DNA of 64,000 nt from CAVYXF01 sp963772335 (GCA_963772335.1 CAVYXF010000001.1:682001-746000), one strand, 5' to 3'; shown: positions 1 to 9,115, counted from the stretch's first letter. Notes: generated from the letters alone by a model not told the origin. Numbers and translations are program-made.

Positions 1-43
1 ACCAGCAGTCAGCTTTGCCGTAGCGGCTTTGTGAGCCTTAAGA

Positions 44-2074
44 ATGGATATACCAGAGAATTTGGACACAGAAGGGCTGGCCGATAAGCGGAATTCCAAA
101 TCGCCGCCTATCGCCAAGCCTCCCAAAGTCGCAGAAGAACGGCCGGAGCTGTTCCAGGATACGACCGTCACGGGTGAAGTGCTGGAGCTGGGCTCCCATC
201 TCATCCGCTCCCCTCGCCGGTGGGCGGTTCTCTCCCTTGTCGGCGGCGTCGTTGCCGTGCTGCTCCTCAATATCGTCGGCCAGATCTATCTCAATCGCTG
301 GCAGCGCTCGTTCTTCGATGCCATCGAGAAGAAGGACTTGAATCTGATCGGCCAGGAGCTATTGGTCTTCCTGGTCATCATCGCCGTGCTGCTGCTGATT
401 GTCGTGTGGCAGACTTGGCTGCACGAAATGCTGAAAGTGCGCCTGCGCGAGTGGCTGACCCATCACCTCTTGGATCTATGGTTTCCTCCCGGCCGTGCCT
501 ACCGCCTTGGCATCAGCGAGGAAACCGGCGTCAACCCTGACCAGCGCATTCAGGAAGACACCCGCAATCTTTCGGAAATGTCCGCCGATCTGGGCATCGG
601 CTTTCTGCAGGCCGCCATGCTGCTGGTCAGCTTCATCGGCGTGCTCTGGGGTATGTCGCAGAACGTCACCTTCACCTCGCTCGGGGTGACCATCGCTATT
701 CCCGGCTATATGGTCTGGGCGGCGCTCGGCTATGCCCTGCTCGGCTCCTGGTTGACCTGGCTGGTCGGCCGCCCGCTAATCTCCCTGAACGCTCAGCGCT
801 ATGCGCGCGAGGCGGATTTGCGCTTCTCCCTGGTTCGCGTCAGCGAGAGCGCGGAAAGTATCGCGCTTTATGCAGGCGAGGCCGACGAGCGGCGCATCAC
901 CAACCGCTATGTCGATGAGGTTATTAGCGTTGCCCGGCGCATGTCGGTGGCCCTTTCCCAGCTTGTCTGGATCACCTCGGGCTATGGATGGCTTGCGATC
1001 GTCGTGCCCATCCTCGTTGCCTTGCCCGGCTACTTGCATGGCACGCTGACGCTCGGCGGCCTGATGATGGTGGTGGGCGCCTTCAACCAGGTGCAAACCT
1101 CGTTGAAGTGGTTCGTAGACAATTTCCCGCGCGCCGCGGACTGGCGCGCTGCGCTCCACCGCGTAACCGCCTTCCATGATGCCTTGTTGATGGTCGATGA
1201 GCGCGAGGAAGGGCCCAATATCAAGCTGGAGCCGCATCCGCAAGGACATCTCGTCTTCGAGAAGGTCAGCGTCTGGCTTGCCGATGGTGGCGTCGTGATC
1301 TCGGAGGCAACCTCGGACATCGAGCCGGGCGAGCGCGTGCTGGTCGTCGGCGATTCCGGCACCGGAAAGAGTACGCTGCTGCGGGCGATCGGCGGCCTGT
1401 GGCCCTGGGGAACGGGCACGATTTATCTTCCTCCGCGTGAGGACATGATGTTCCTGCCGCAGCGGCCTTATATGCCGCTCGGCACGCTGCGTAAGGCGGT
1501 CACCTACCCTTCCGATGTCAAACAGTTCACCGACGAGCAGGTCAGGAGCGCACTGAGCCGGGTGGGTCTGCCGGAGTTCGTCAACCGCCTGGATGAGGAA
1601 GAGCGCTGGGATCGTTTGATGTCGCTCGGTCAGCAGCAGCGGCTCGCTTTTGCCCGCGTGCTGCTGCAGCGCCCGAAATGGGTGTTCCTCGACGAAGCAA
1701 CCGCCGCGCTCGATGAGGAGAATCAGCAGCGGGTGATGAGCATCTTTGACATCGAGCTGCCCGAAACTTCGATCTTCTCGATCGGCCATCGGCCGGGGCT
1801 AGAGGCGTTTCACCGGCGCACGCTGCACCTTATAGGTGGCGCTGCCGGTGCTCGATTGCGCCGCAAGATGGAGCCGCCATCCCATACGCACCGCCTGCGC
1901 AATGTGATGCGGAATTTGCTGCGCGATATGCACCTGACCTCGCGCAAGGACAAGGAACCGTCGGCTCCGGAGTCTCAGCCCATGACCGATCTCAAGCCGG
2001 ACGGTTACGAGGAGACGCCGCCAGCGGCACGGCCCGGAACAAAGGCCACTGAGGATACGATGGCCCCGAGCTAA
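44..2074 (+). CDS. SbmA/BacA-like ABC transporter, fused permease and ATPase (YddA type)
   Basis: A 676-residue half-transporter with the membrane domain fused to its own ATPase. Hydrophobic segments lie near residues 61-81, 107-123, 186-204, 213-240 and 310-335. The ATPase domain starts near 400 with Walker A GDSGTGKST (436-444), a variant signature MSLGQQQR (526-533) and Walker B WVFLDEATAALD. The motif EDTRNLSEMS around 171-180 is typical of the SbmA/BacA-like membrane domain. E. coli YddA and the rhizobial relatives have this architecture; family members move very-long-chain fatty acids or peptides across the inner membrane, but the substrate here cannot be read from sequence. The last 70 residues are polar and low in complexity. 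It stands alone, with a 239-base gap to the next gene. Confidence 0.9.
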   Translation: MDIPENLDTEGLADKRNSKSPPIAKPPKVAEERPELFQDTTVTGEVLELGSHLIRSPRRWAVLSLVGGVVAVLLLNIVGQIYLNRWQRSFFDAIEKKDLNLIGQELLVFLVIIAVLLLIVVWQTWLHEMLKVRLREWLTHHLLDLWFPPGRAYRLGISEETGVNPDQRIQEDTRNLSEMSADLGIGFLQAAMLLVSFIGVLWGMSQNVTFTSLGVTIAIPGYMVWAALGYALLGSWLTWLVGRPLISLNAQRYAREADLRFSLVRVSESAESIALYAGEADERRITNRYVDEVISVARRMSVALSQLVWITSGYGWLAIVVPILVALPGYLHGTLTLGGLMMVVGAFNQVQTSLKWFVDNFPRAADWRAALHRVTAFHDALLMVDEREEGPNIKLEPHPQGHLVFEKVSVWLADGGVVISEATSDIEPGERVLVVGDSGTGKSTLLRAIGGLWPWGTGTIYLPPREDMMFLPQRPYMPLGTLRKAVTYPSDVKQFTDEQVRSALSRVGLPEFVNRLDEEERWDRLMSLGQQQRLAFARVLLQRPKWVFLDEATAALDEENQQRVMSIFDIELPETSIFSIGHRPGLEAFHRRTLHLIGGAAGARLRRKMEPPSHTHRLRNVMRNLLRDMHLTSRKDKEPSAPESQPMTDLKPDGYEETPPAARPGTKATEDTMAPS

Positions 2075-2313
2075 GACGCTGATGGTGTAGGCCCAATCCA
2101 GCAAAGACATAGCGTTGCGCTCGTCCTGACGCGCATCTTGTTTGTGCCTACACCGAGGCGAACACCTTCGATAGCTGTTCCGACCCTCGCACACGGCCGC
2201 CATCAAGTCCGCGTGGCGTGATTTGCTTGCCGATAGCCCAAAGCAAATGCCAATCTATCCCTCAGGCCATCGGGGCGATGATTTTTTGGCGCAGTGAAAC
2301 CAGGAATGCGGCT

Positions 2314-2709
2314 ATGGAAATCAAACGCAGCGGCTCGCAGCCATCAGGAAAAGGCCCTGCAGAATACTTCACCGGCACCGTTCGCATCGATCCGCTGTTC
2401 AGCCCGCCGGAGCCGGCCCACGCCGTCGGGGCGAGCGTCACCTTCGAGCCGGGCGCGCGCACGGCGTGGCACACCCATCCGCTCGGTCAGACGCTGATCA
2501 TTACCGCCGGTTGTGGCTGGGCTCAGCGCGACGGCGGGCCGGTTGAAGAGATCCGACCCGGCGATGTGGTCTGGTTTGCGCCGGGTGAAAGGCACTGGCA
2601 CGGAGCCACGCCGACAACCGCCATGACCCATATCGCCATTCAGGAAAAGCTGAACGGCTCGCCCGTTGACTGGATGGAACATGTCAGCGACGAGCAATAT
2701 CGGAGGTGA
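2314..2709 (+). CDS. Cupin-domain protein, (R)-mandelonitrile-lyase-like
   Basis: A 131-residue single cupin. The metal-binding motifs are visible: GARTAWHTHPLGQ (first motif, two His) and APGERHWHGA (second motif). I chose the ATG at 2314, preceded by CAGGA at 2301-2305, over an upstream in-frame ATG at 2218 whose extra 32 residues look non-coding. The family is related to bacterial manganese cupins annotated as hydroxynitrile lyase or carboxymuconolactone-decarboxylase-associated cupins; the reaction here is unknown. It lies four bases upstream of a tautomerase gene, so the two are probably co-transcribed. A clear paralogue sits at 46764-47171. Confidence 0.85.
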   Translation: MEIKRSGSQPSGKGPAEYFTGTVRIDPLFSPPEPAHAVGASVTFEPGARTAWHTHPLGQTLIITAGCGWAQRDGGPVEEIRPGDVVWFAPGERHWHGATPTTAMTHIAIQEKLNGSPVDWMEHVSDEQYRR

Positions 2710-2713
2710 GCCC

Positions 2714-2947
2714 ATGCCGCACGTCATCGTCAAGCTCTATCCCGGAAGATCAGAGGCACAGAAGCAGCAACTCACCGCCGACATCGTCAGGGATGTTACT
2801 GCAAATTTAAACTGCCAAGAGGCGGCTGTTTCCGTGGCCTTCGAGGATGTCGAGCCGGGAGACTGGTCAGACAAGGTCTATAAAGCTGACATTCTCGATA
2901 ACTGGGAAAAGTTATACAAGAAACCGGGGTACAACCCGTTCGAATAA
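2714..2947 (+). CDS. pptA: PptA-like tautomerase (4-oxalocrotonate tautomerase superfamily)
   Basis: A 77-residue protein, the same length as E. coli PptA. After removal of Met the N-terminus is Pro, the catalytic base of the superfamily (MPHVIVKLYPGR). The C-terminal KKPGY motif also matches what I recall of PptA. The start at 2714 is set by a strong ribosome-binding site, GGAGGTGAG at 2702-2710, overlapping the end of the cupin gene. PptA-type enzymes tautomerise enol-keto pairs such as phenylpyruvate in vitro; the physiological substrate is unknown. Pairing with a cupin suggests a small-molecule detoxification or redox unit. Confidence 0.9.
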   Translation: MPHVIVKLYPGRSEAQKQQLTADIVRDVTANLNCQEAAVSVAFEDVEPGDWSDKVYKADILDNWEKLYKKPGYNPFE

Positions 2948-3142
2948 CATTGGCGTCGGCAAGCAAATGCGCGCCTTAACCACCGGCAGATTATCCTGAT
3001 CACAAGGGGGCTGAGGTCGGACTCACGCCTGCGCCGGCGCCGGGTGACGCTGATGACTGAAATGGCGGAGCAAGATCCGGGGTGCAATTGCCGCGGCAAT
3101 AGCCCAGCTCAGATGTTAGAATCAGAGCGAAGGAGAGCCCCT

Positions 3143-3943
3143 ATGAGCCTGGCTACTCAGAAACCCGCTGGCCGCAGGATGCCGCGTCGGGAGCAAGCGT
3201 CGCAGGGCAAGACCGAGCCCGGCGCCGCTTCTATCCAGCATCTCGAGGCGCGCGTGCACGACTACGACTGGGCTGTGCTGTCACGGGATCTGAGCGAGCA
3301 CGGCTGCGCAGTACTCAAGTGCCTACTCACGCCGGTGGAATGCGAAAGTGTTGCCGCGCTCTACCCGGATGAGAAGCACTTCCGAAGCCACATCCACATG
3401 GCCCGGCACGGCTACGGCAAGGGCGAATACCGCTATTTCAAATACCCGCTGCCGCCCCTCGTCACGACGCTGCGCGAGGCGCTCTATCACCGTCTCGCCC
3501 CGATCGCGAACGCCTGGAATGAACGCATGGGAGCCCCCGGGCGCTATCCCGAGACGCACGCCGAATTCCTCACGCTTTGCCACGAAGCCGGCCAACTGCG
3601 GCCGACACCGCTCCTGCTGCAATATGGGCCGGGCGACTATAATTGCCTGCATCAGGATCTCTACGGCGCGCTTGCTTTTCCGCTACAGGTCGCGGTCCTG
3701 CTCTCGGAGCCGGGACGCGATTTTACCGGCGGCGAGTTCGTCCTGACCGAGCAGCGCCCGCGCATGCAAAGCCGCGCCGAGGTGGTGCCGCTGCGCCAAG
3801 GCGATGCTGTCGCCTTTGCCGTGCACAGCCGCCCGGTTCACGGCACGAAGGGCAATTACCGCGTCAACCTGCGCCATGGCGTCAGCCGGCTGCGCTCCGG
3901 CGCACGGCACACGCTCGGCATCATCTTTCACGATGCAAAATGA
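3143..3943 (+). CDS. 2OG-Fe(II) oxygenase family protein
   Basis: A 266-residue protein of the 2-oxoglutarate/Fe(II) dioxygenase fold. The iron ligands appear as HQD (in NCLHQDLYG) and a distal His in SRPVHGTKG, followed by RVNLRHGVSRL, which supplies the 2-oxoglutarate-binding Arg. It resembles the uncharacterised group COG3826 proline-hydroxylase-like proteins. The start at 3143 (MSLATQK) is preceded by AAGGAG at 3130-3135; an in-frame ATG at 3044 lacks a site. Residues 1-35 are basic and probably disordered. A hairpin follows the stop. The substrate, protein or nucleic acid, is not evident. Confidence 0.87.
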   Translation: MSLATQKPAGRRMPRREQASQGKTEPGAASIQHLEARVHDYDWAVLSRDLSEHGCAVLKCLLTPVECESVAALYPDEKHFRSHIHMARHGYGKGEYRYFKYPLPPLVTTLREALYHRLAPIANAWNERMGAPGRYPETHAEFLTLCHEAGQLRPTPLLLQYGPGDYNCLHQDLYGALAFPLQVAVLLSEPGRDFTGGEFVLTEQRPRMQSRAEVVPLRQGDAVAFAVHSRPVHGTKGNYRVNLRHGVSRLRSGARHTLGIIFHDAK

Positions 3944-3946
3944 GGA

Positions 3947-3977
3947 AAGCGGGCCCGTGCTCATCACGAACCCGCTT
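3947..3977 (+). terminator. Hairpin after the 2OG oxygenase gene
   Basis: AAGCGGG (3947-3953) pairs with CCCGCTT (3971-3977), with an inner CGTG/CACG stem at 3956-3959 and 3965-3968. It starts three bases after the oxygenase stop. The following bases GGCTTGCTTT are moderately T-rich. It lies between convergent genes and could serve either. Confidence 0.5.
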
Positions 3978-4017
3978 GGCTTGCTTTGCCTCAGTCTGGC
4001 GCCTCTCAGCGCCGGAC

Positions 4018-5850
4018 TTATTTCAGTGAGCTGCGCTCGTCACTAAGGTGGAAGGTAACGCGGCCGCGCACGACAGTGGAGCTGAGATCCTCATCGCTAC
4101 TGAAGGAGGTTGCGCTCGCATGAGCGTCATCGCCGCCGAAGCCATAATAGAGGCCTTCGAGACCGAGGCTGGTGCGCTCTGAGAGTTTTACTTCAAGACC
4201 GCCGCCGACGACGAAGCCAACCTCGTCGTCACCGCCGCTCCTGCCAACCGTCGCCGCGCCTCCGGCTCCGCCCTCACCACCATCGCCGCCGCCAAGCGTT
4301 GGATGGTTCTCCTGGAAGCCATCCTCGCCATTGCCACCTGCATCGCCCGAGGTCAGCGAAACGGAATTGACCCCGCCAGAGCCGCCGGCAAAGGCGACAC
4401 CAGCCGTTCCGTAGATCAGCGTTTGGCCGAAGCCGTAGCCAAGGCGAAGACGCACCGATGCCGAATAATCCTGGATGCCCTCTTCCGCCCAGTCGGCATC
4501 GCCTTCGATGCCGAACACGCGCGCGCCGCTTTGCCAGTTGTAGCCGAGATGCGCGCCGCCGAGGAAGCCAGCGTTGTCGTCGAAGATGACCAGCGCCGCG
4601 GAGCCGCCACCGCCACCTCCCCCACCGCCGCCCGGATCGTCAATGCCTTCGGTAACAGGCCTGCCGTTCACGATATTGCCAAGCGCACCGTTCGCGCCGT
4701 TGTCGCCGGCATCGCCGTTTGCCGTCCTGATGCTATCGACATGCTCACCGTCGCGGAAGCCCGCTCCGGCATTGGCGCCGAAATAGAAGCCGGACCAGTT
4801 CGCCACAGCAGCCGACAGCAGCCCGTCCTTCAAGCCGCCATTCTCGTCTCGGTCCAGATGAAAGGTCATGCGCGCCCGCAGCACGGCAATATCGGAGTCG
4901 CCACGAGCGTCATCGTCGAAGGAATACCAGAGGCCCTCGATACCGGCGCTGACATTGCTGGACAGCTTGAACTCGACGCCGGTCCCGACCACAAAGCCGG
5001 TGTCGCTGTCATCGCCACCACTGGCAAAGCCGGCCTGCGAGGGGTTGCCGCCCGCACCACCAGCGCCGCCGACGCCACCCCGTGTCGCCGGATGCGTGCC
5101 TTCCGTGGAAGGATCGTCCACCACGTCGTCATTGGTGCCGCCGCCCCCGCCTTCGCCACCGCTGGCGGCAAGGCCAAGAGCGCGGCTGCCGCCGTCACCG
5201 TCACGGAAGGCAAGACCACCGGTGACGTAGAGCAGGAGATCATCGCGCGCGAGGCCCAGCCGGCCGCGCAGACTGGCAAGATACTCGTCCGTGCCGCCGT
5301 TCAATGAGGCATCGCCCTCGACACCGAGCACCAGCTGGCCGTCCTGCCAGTTATAGCCGAGATGAAGGCCGCCGACGAAACTATCATCATCGCCCGTGCC
5401 GCCCGAGACCGCGCCTCCGGCTCCACCGCCGCCGCCGCTGCCGCCTAGGCGTCGATCGGGGAAGGGACTTACCGGCGCTACGGTCTGGTTTCCGCCGCGG
5501 CCGCCCTCGCCACCGGCGTTGCCGCTCGAGCCGTTCGCACCGTCGATCAGAGGCTTTTGGCTGCCGTTGCTGACCCAGTTGTTGTCACCGCCGCCACCAC
5601 CACCGCCGCCGCCCGTGCCGCCGAACACGGTCACGCCGCGATGATCGCCGCCGGCCCAGGCGCCACCGAGATGTCCGCCGATGTAAGGCCCGCTCCAGGA
5701 TGGAGCCGCAGGCGCATAATATGGCTCTTCGCTCTCCCGAGCCGGTGGCTCATAGAGGCTGTCCGCGCGCGATCCCGATGTGCAAAACAATGACGATGCC
5801 GCGCAGGCAATAGCCAACGCGGACGCCCCCAGCGTCCCTCTCAACTCCAT
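4018..5850 (-). CDS. Outer-membrane protein with two tandem beta-barrels and glycine-rich loops
   Basis: A 610-residue exported protein. The start at 5850 gives a clean signal peptide (MELRGTLGASALAIACAASS..., cleavage near SRADS at 29-31); an upstream in-frame start at 5991 would bury it. Two homologous halves, about 52-333 and 352-602, each resemble an OmpA/Omp31-like eight-strand barrel. WSGPYIG matches WSGFYFG, HLGYNWQ occurs in both, GFVVGTGVEFKLS matches GFVVGGGLEVKLS, and RARMTFHL matches RGRVTFHL. Each half carries two very long Gly/Asp/Asn-rich insertions where surface loops are expected, with runs of nine and ten glycines (78-88, 407-416). Single-barrel relatives are common in rhizobia; the duplicated form is unusual. 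Its function is unknown. The neighbouring gntR gene is divergent. Confidence 0.85.
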   Translation of the reverse strand: MELRGTLGASALAIACAASSLFCTSGSRADSLYEPPARESEEPYYAPAAPSWSGPYIGGHLGGAWAGGDHRGVTVFGGTGGGGGGGGGDNNWVSNGSQKPLIDGANGSSGNAGGEGGRGGNQTVAPVSPFPDRRLGGSGGGGGAGGAVSGGTGDDDSFVGGLHLGYNWQDGQLVLGVEGDASLNGGTDEYLASLRGRLGLARDDLLLYVTGGLAFRDGDGGSRALGLAASGGEGGGGGTNDDVVDDPSTEGTHPATRGGVGGAGGAGGNPSQAGFASGGDDSDTGFVVGTGVEFKLSSNVSAGIEGLWYSFDDDARGDSDIAVLRARMTFHLDRDENGGLKDGLLSAAVANWSGFYFGANAGAGFRDGEHVDSIRTANGDAGDNGANGALGNIVNGRPVTEGIDDPGGGGGGGGGGSAALVIFDDNAGFLGGAHLGYNWQSGARVFGIEGDADWAEEGIQDYSASVRLRLGYGFGQTLIYGTAGVAFAGGSGGVNSVSLTSGDAGGNGEDGFQENHPTLGGGDGGEGGAGGAATVGRSGGDDEVGFVVGGGLEVKLSERTSLGLEGLYYGFGGDDAHASATSFSSDEDLSSTVVRGRVTFHLSDERSSLK

Positions 5851-6199
5851 ATTCCCCCTCAACGACCCGACGCATTCACTTCGACCTGCCCATTCTCCCC
5901 ATCGGCAAATCGAGGGCCCTATCCGCACAGAGAATCCGCTGCTCGGGAAGTGCAAATCCGACACAGAGCGACAGCGCGGGGAATGCTGCATCGCAACGCG
6001 GCGAACGAAAAAAATGAAAAAGTTAATTAAATCCTACCGTTAATCAGGTGACATGCCCTGTCTCCGAAATGCCACAAATGACTATGGAAAATCAGGTACT
6101 GCAGGTGACAAATCGCACAGTATCGCCGGCTGCAACGACCAGCATTGACGCTTAGCACGGAGAGGATTACCCTCCCGCTGGTATAATAGGTGTGCCAGC
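5851..6199. promoter_or_regulatory. Divergent regulatory region between the barrel protein and gntR
   Basis: This 349-base gap carries both promoters. It holds an AT-rich stretch at 6008-6032, two exact copies of CAGGTGACA (6045-6053 and 6102-6110, same orientation, 57 bases apart) and a TATAAT at 6182-6187 only 12 bases before the gntR ATG. No matching -35 box at the usual distance is seen, and there is no good ribosome-binding site before 6200. The repeats could be operators; this is inference. Confidence 0.4.
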
Positions 6200-6907
6200 A
6201 TGCCGGTCGTAGCTATCAGGCGTCGCAAGCTCTACGAGGAGGTGGTGGATCATCTCGAGCGGATGATTCAGGGCGGCGAATTCCCTGAAGGCCGGCTCCC
6301 TTCAGAACGTGAATTGATGCGCCTGTTCGGCGTCGGCCGGCCGGCGATCCGCGAGGCGCTGTTCCACCTGCGCAAAATGGGGCTGGTGGAGATCCGCTCT
6401 GGCGAGCGTGCCCGCCTAACCCAGCCGACACCACAATTCGTGATCGACTCGCTGGCCGGTACAGCGAAGCTGATGATCGCCGCGCCCGGCGGAGTGCAGA
6501 ATTTTCAGAATGCGCGGCTGTTCTTCGAGGTTGGCCTTGCGCGCCACGCCGCGCTTCACGCAATCGATGCCGACCTCTCCCGCTTCGAGGCAGCGCTGGA
6601 GGCGAACCGGCAATCCATCGGGGACCTGAAGCGCTTCGTGCAGACCGACGTGGCATTCCATTATGAGTTGGCGCTGATGCAGCGCAATCCCATCTTCACC
6701 GCCATCCATACGGCGCTCGCCGAATGGCTGCGTGAGCAGCGCCAGACCACGCTCGCGCCTGGACAGGACATGCGCGCCTATCAGGCGCATCGCGCGATCT
6801 TTGAGGCCGTCGTCGCACGCGACCCGGACCGCGCCGAGAGCGCTATGCGCGCGCATCTCGAATATGTGGCGCGTCGGTACAACGATGTCGTGGAGGGACG
6901 CGCATGA
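6200..6907 (+). CDS. GntR-family regulator, FadR/FCD subfamily
   Basis: A 235-residue regulator. The N-terminal winged helix-turn-helix spans about 8-75 (PSERELMRLFGVGRPAIREA, then FHLRKMGLVEIRSG). The C-terminal all-helical FCD effector domain follows, with metal/ligand residues in TDVAFHYELA and YQAHRAIFEA, and His at HLEY. FCD regulators usually repress neighbouring sugar-acid operons and release DNA on binding a pathway intermediate. It is the first gene of a nine-gene same-strand block and overlaps the next gene by four bases (ATGA), so it most likely controls this operon and itself. Confidence 0.92.
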   Translation: MPVVAIRRRKLYEEVVDHLERMIQGGEFPEGRLPSERELMRLFGVGRPAIREALFHLRKMGLVEIRSGERARLTQPTPQFVIDSLAGTAKLMIAAPGGVQNFQNARLFFEVGLARHAALHAIDADLSRFEAALEANRQSIGDLKRFVQTDVAFHYELALMQRNPIFTAIHTALAEWLREQRQTTLAPGQDMRAYQAHRAIFEAVVARDPDRAESAMRAHLEYVARRYNDVVEGRA

Positions 6908-7221
6908 CGGGCTTCGCCATCGTCGTCGAATTTCGCTTAAAGCCGGGAACGCGCCCGGAATTTCGGCGGCTTATCGACCGCAACGCTTGCAGCTCCGCTG
7001 AGATGGAACCAGGCTGCCGCCGTTTCGACGTGCTGGAGCCGAGCGATCGGCCGGACAGCATTTTTCTCTATGAGATCTACGATGACGAGGCGGCGTTCGA
7101 GGCGCATCTGCAGTCCGCGCATTACGCGACGTTCAACAGCGAGAGCGCACCGCTAATCGCCGAGAGGTCCGTCATCCGTTGTGATCTTGTTTGCGAAGGC
7201 TCCGCGGACGGGGCAAGCTAG
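6904..7221 (+). CDS. Antibiotic-biosynthesis-monooxygenase (ABM) domain protein
   Basis: A 105-residue single-domain ferredoxin-like protein. Family marks are EFRLKPGTRPEFRRLI near the start, a central MEPGCRRFDVLEP, and FLYEIYDDEAAFEAHLQSAH. Members include LsrG and YgiN; they act as cofactor-free oxygenases or isomerases on small quinones and keto sugars. The start overlaps the gntR stop. In sugar-acid operons such proteins often handle a keto intermediate; no specific reaction can be assigned here. Confidence 0.85.
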   Translation: MTGFAIVVEFRLKPGTRPEFRRLIDRNACSSAEMEPGCRRFDVLEPSDRPDSIFLYEIYDDEAAFEAHLQSAHYATFNSESAPLIAERSVIRCDLVCEGSADGAS

Positions 7222-7272
7222 GCTCAATCAAATTCCGCCACAGAGCGGGAGCGACATTTGGGAGGAAAAGCC

Positions 7273-8055
7273 ATGCAGGACCAGGGCCTCAAAGCCATGG
7301 CCGGGACCAAGACCGCCAAGCTCGGCACCTTCATCGTCGAGTTCGCAACGCCCGGCATCGGGCACATTCTCAAATCCGCCGGCTGCGATTACGTGCTGTT
7401 CGACACCGAGCATTCCGGCTTCAGCTTCGAGACCATTAAGAGCGCGGTGCGCTATTTCGAGGCCGCCGACCTGCCGATGATCGTGCGGGTGCCCTCACGC
7501 GAATATCACCACATCGCCCGCGCGCTGGACATGGGCGCCGAAGGCCTGATGCTGCCGATGGTCGGCAACGCGGAAGAGGTCCGGCACATCGTCAATTCGA
7601 TGAAGTATACGCCCATGGGCAGGCGCGGCGTTGCGCTGCAGGTGGCGCATGACCGCTATCGGGCCGGCGCGACCGGCGACAAGCTCGCCGCCGCCAACCA
7701 GCGCACGACGCTGTTCTGCCAGATCGAGACCGCCGAAGGTGTGGAGAATGCCGAGGTGATCGCGGCCATCGATGGTGTCGACTGCCTCTGGGTCGGCCAT
7801 TTCGACCTGTCCTCCTCGCTCGGCATTCCCGGTGAATTCGATCATCCGAAATTTCTTGGCGCCATCGACACGGTGACGGCCGCCGCCGCCAAGCACAACA
7901 AGGCGGTCGGGCGCCTCGTGCCGAATGTCGAGACCGGCTTCGACTACTTCAATCGCGGCTTCGACTTCATCTGCTATTCCGGCGACGTCTGGATCCTCCA
8001 TCAGGCGCTCCAGGAGGCGATCGACAAGCTGCGGGCCGGCTGCAAGGCGAAATAG
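7273..8055 (+). CDS. HpcH/HpaI-family aldolase
   Basis: A 260-residue class II pyruvate aldolase of the 2-dehydro-3-deoxyglucarate / 4-hydroxy-2-oxoheptanedioate type. Visible are the catalytic His in FDTEHSGF, Arg in MIVRVP, the metal ligands Glu in CQIETAEG and Asp in VGHFDLSSSLG. It should reversibly cleave a 2-keto-3-deoxy acid or a branched hydroxy-keto acid to pyruvate or a related enol acceptor plus an aldehyde. The start at 7273 has GGAGGAAAAG immediately upstream. The gene precedes a 2-hydroxyacid dehydrogenase by nine bases. Confidence 0.92.
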   Translation: MQDQGLKAMAGTKTAKLGTFIVEFATPGIGHILKSAGCDYVLFDTEHSGFSFETIKSAVRYFEAADLPMIVRVPSREYHHIARALDMGAEGLMLPMVGNAEEVRHIVNSMKYTPMGRRGVALQVAHDRYRAGATGDKLAAANQRTTLFCQIETAEGVENAEVIAAIDGVDCLWVGHFDLSSSLGIPGEFDHPKFLGAIDTVTAAAAKHNKAVGRLVPNVETGFDYFNRGFDFICYSGDVWILHQALQEAIDKLRAGCKAK

Positions 8056-8064
8056 GAGGCGGCG

Positions 8065-9115
8065 ATGGCCGACACATTCCGCGTCGCGTTGTCGGGTGAC
8101 TTCAAGAAGGCCGACGGCTCGCTCACCTTCCCCGATTTCGACCTGGAGCCACTCAAGAATGCGCCGGGCGTCGAGGTCGAGTTCATCGAGTTCAGCCAAT
8201 CCGCTCCGCGCCGAGCAACTCGAGGATTTCGACGCTCTGATCCTCCTGATCCATCGCTTCACCGCGGACAGCGTGCCCCAGAGCGGCCGGCTGGGTGTCG
8301 TGGCCCGGTTCGGTGTCGGCTATGACACGGTGGACCTCGATGCCTGCACCAAGGCTGGCATTGCCCTCTGCATCACCCCGGACGGCGTGCGCCGGCCGGT
8401 TGCGGTGTCGATCATCACCTTCATGCTGGCGCTCACCGGCAAGATGATGGTGAAGGACAAGATTACCCGCGAGGGGCCCGACGGGTTCAACACGCGCGCC
8501 GATTATATGGGCATCGGCCTTGTCGGGCGCACGCTCGGCTCGCTCGGTATCGGCAATATCGGCGCGGAAATGTTCCGCATGGCGAAGCCCTTCGAGATGA
8601 AGTTCATCGCTTGCGATCCTTACGCGGACAAGAAGGTCGCGGAGGAGCTGGGCATCGAGCTGGTCAGCCTCGAAGAGCTGTTCAAGCGTGCCGACGTCCT
8701 GTCGATCAGCGTGCCGCTCTCGGCCGAGACGCATCACATCGTCAATGCCGAGCGCATTAGCCTGATGAAGCCGACTGCCTATCTCATCAACACCGCGCGC
8801 GGGCCGATCGTCGATCAGGTGGCACTCACCAAGGCATTGCAGGAAAAGCGGATCGCCGGCGCTGGCCTCGACGTGCTCGAGAAGGAGCCGCCGGACGCCG
8901 ATGACCCGATCCTCAGGCTCGACAACGTCATTCTCGCGCCGCACGCGCTGTGCTGGACCGACCAGTGCTTTGCCGGAAACGGCGCGGCCGACGTGAAGGC
9001 GGTGCTCGACGTTCAGCACGGCCGGGTACCGCGCGGCGTGGTCAACCGCGATGTGCTGGAGTCGGCCGTGTGGAAGCAGCGACTGGAGGACAATCGCCGG
9101 CGCTTCGGGGACTGA
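8065..9115 (+). pseudogene. D-isomer-specific 2-hydroxyacid dehydrogenase, frameshifted
   Basis: The gene starts at 8065 after GGAGGCGGCG and reads MADTFRVALSGDFKKADG in one frame to about 8196. It continues in the +1 frame as NPLRAEQLEDFDALILL to the stop at 9113-9115. One extra base around 8195-8200 (AGCCAAT) explains the shift at about residue 44. The downstream part is otherwise complete: NAD-binding GIGNIGAEMF, catalytic Arg in NTARGPIVD, Glu in LEKEPPDADDP and His in APHALCW. Family enzymes interconvert 2-keto and 2-hydroxy acids with NAD(P)H, so this one could reduce or oxidise a product of the aldolase. It is either a real null allele or a sequencing error; the intact remainder favours a recent event. 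Confidence 0.85.

Noticed and set aside
4303..5307. Open frame antisense to the barrel gene
   Set aside because: The opposite strand has a signal peptide and duplicated barrel domains; this frame is a GC shadow.
6145..6187. TTGACG with TATAAT as a gntR promoter
   Set aside because: The spacer is 31 bases, far beyond the usual 16-18.
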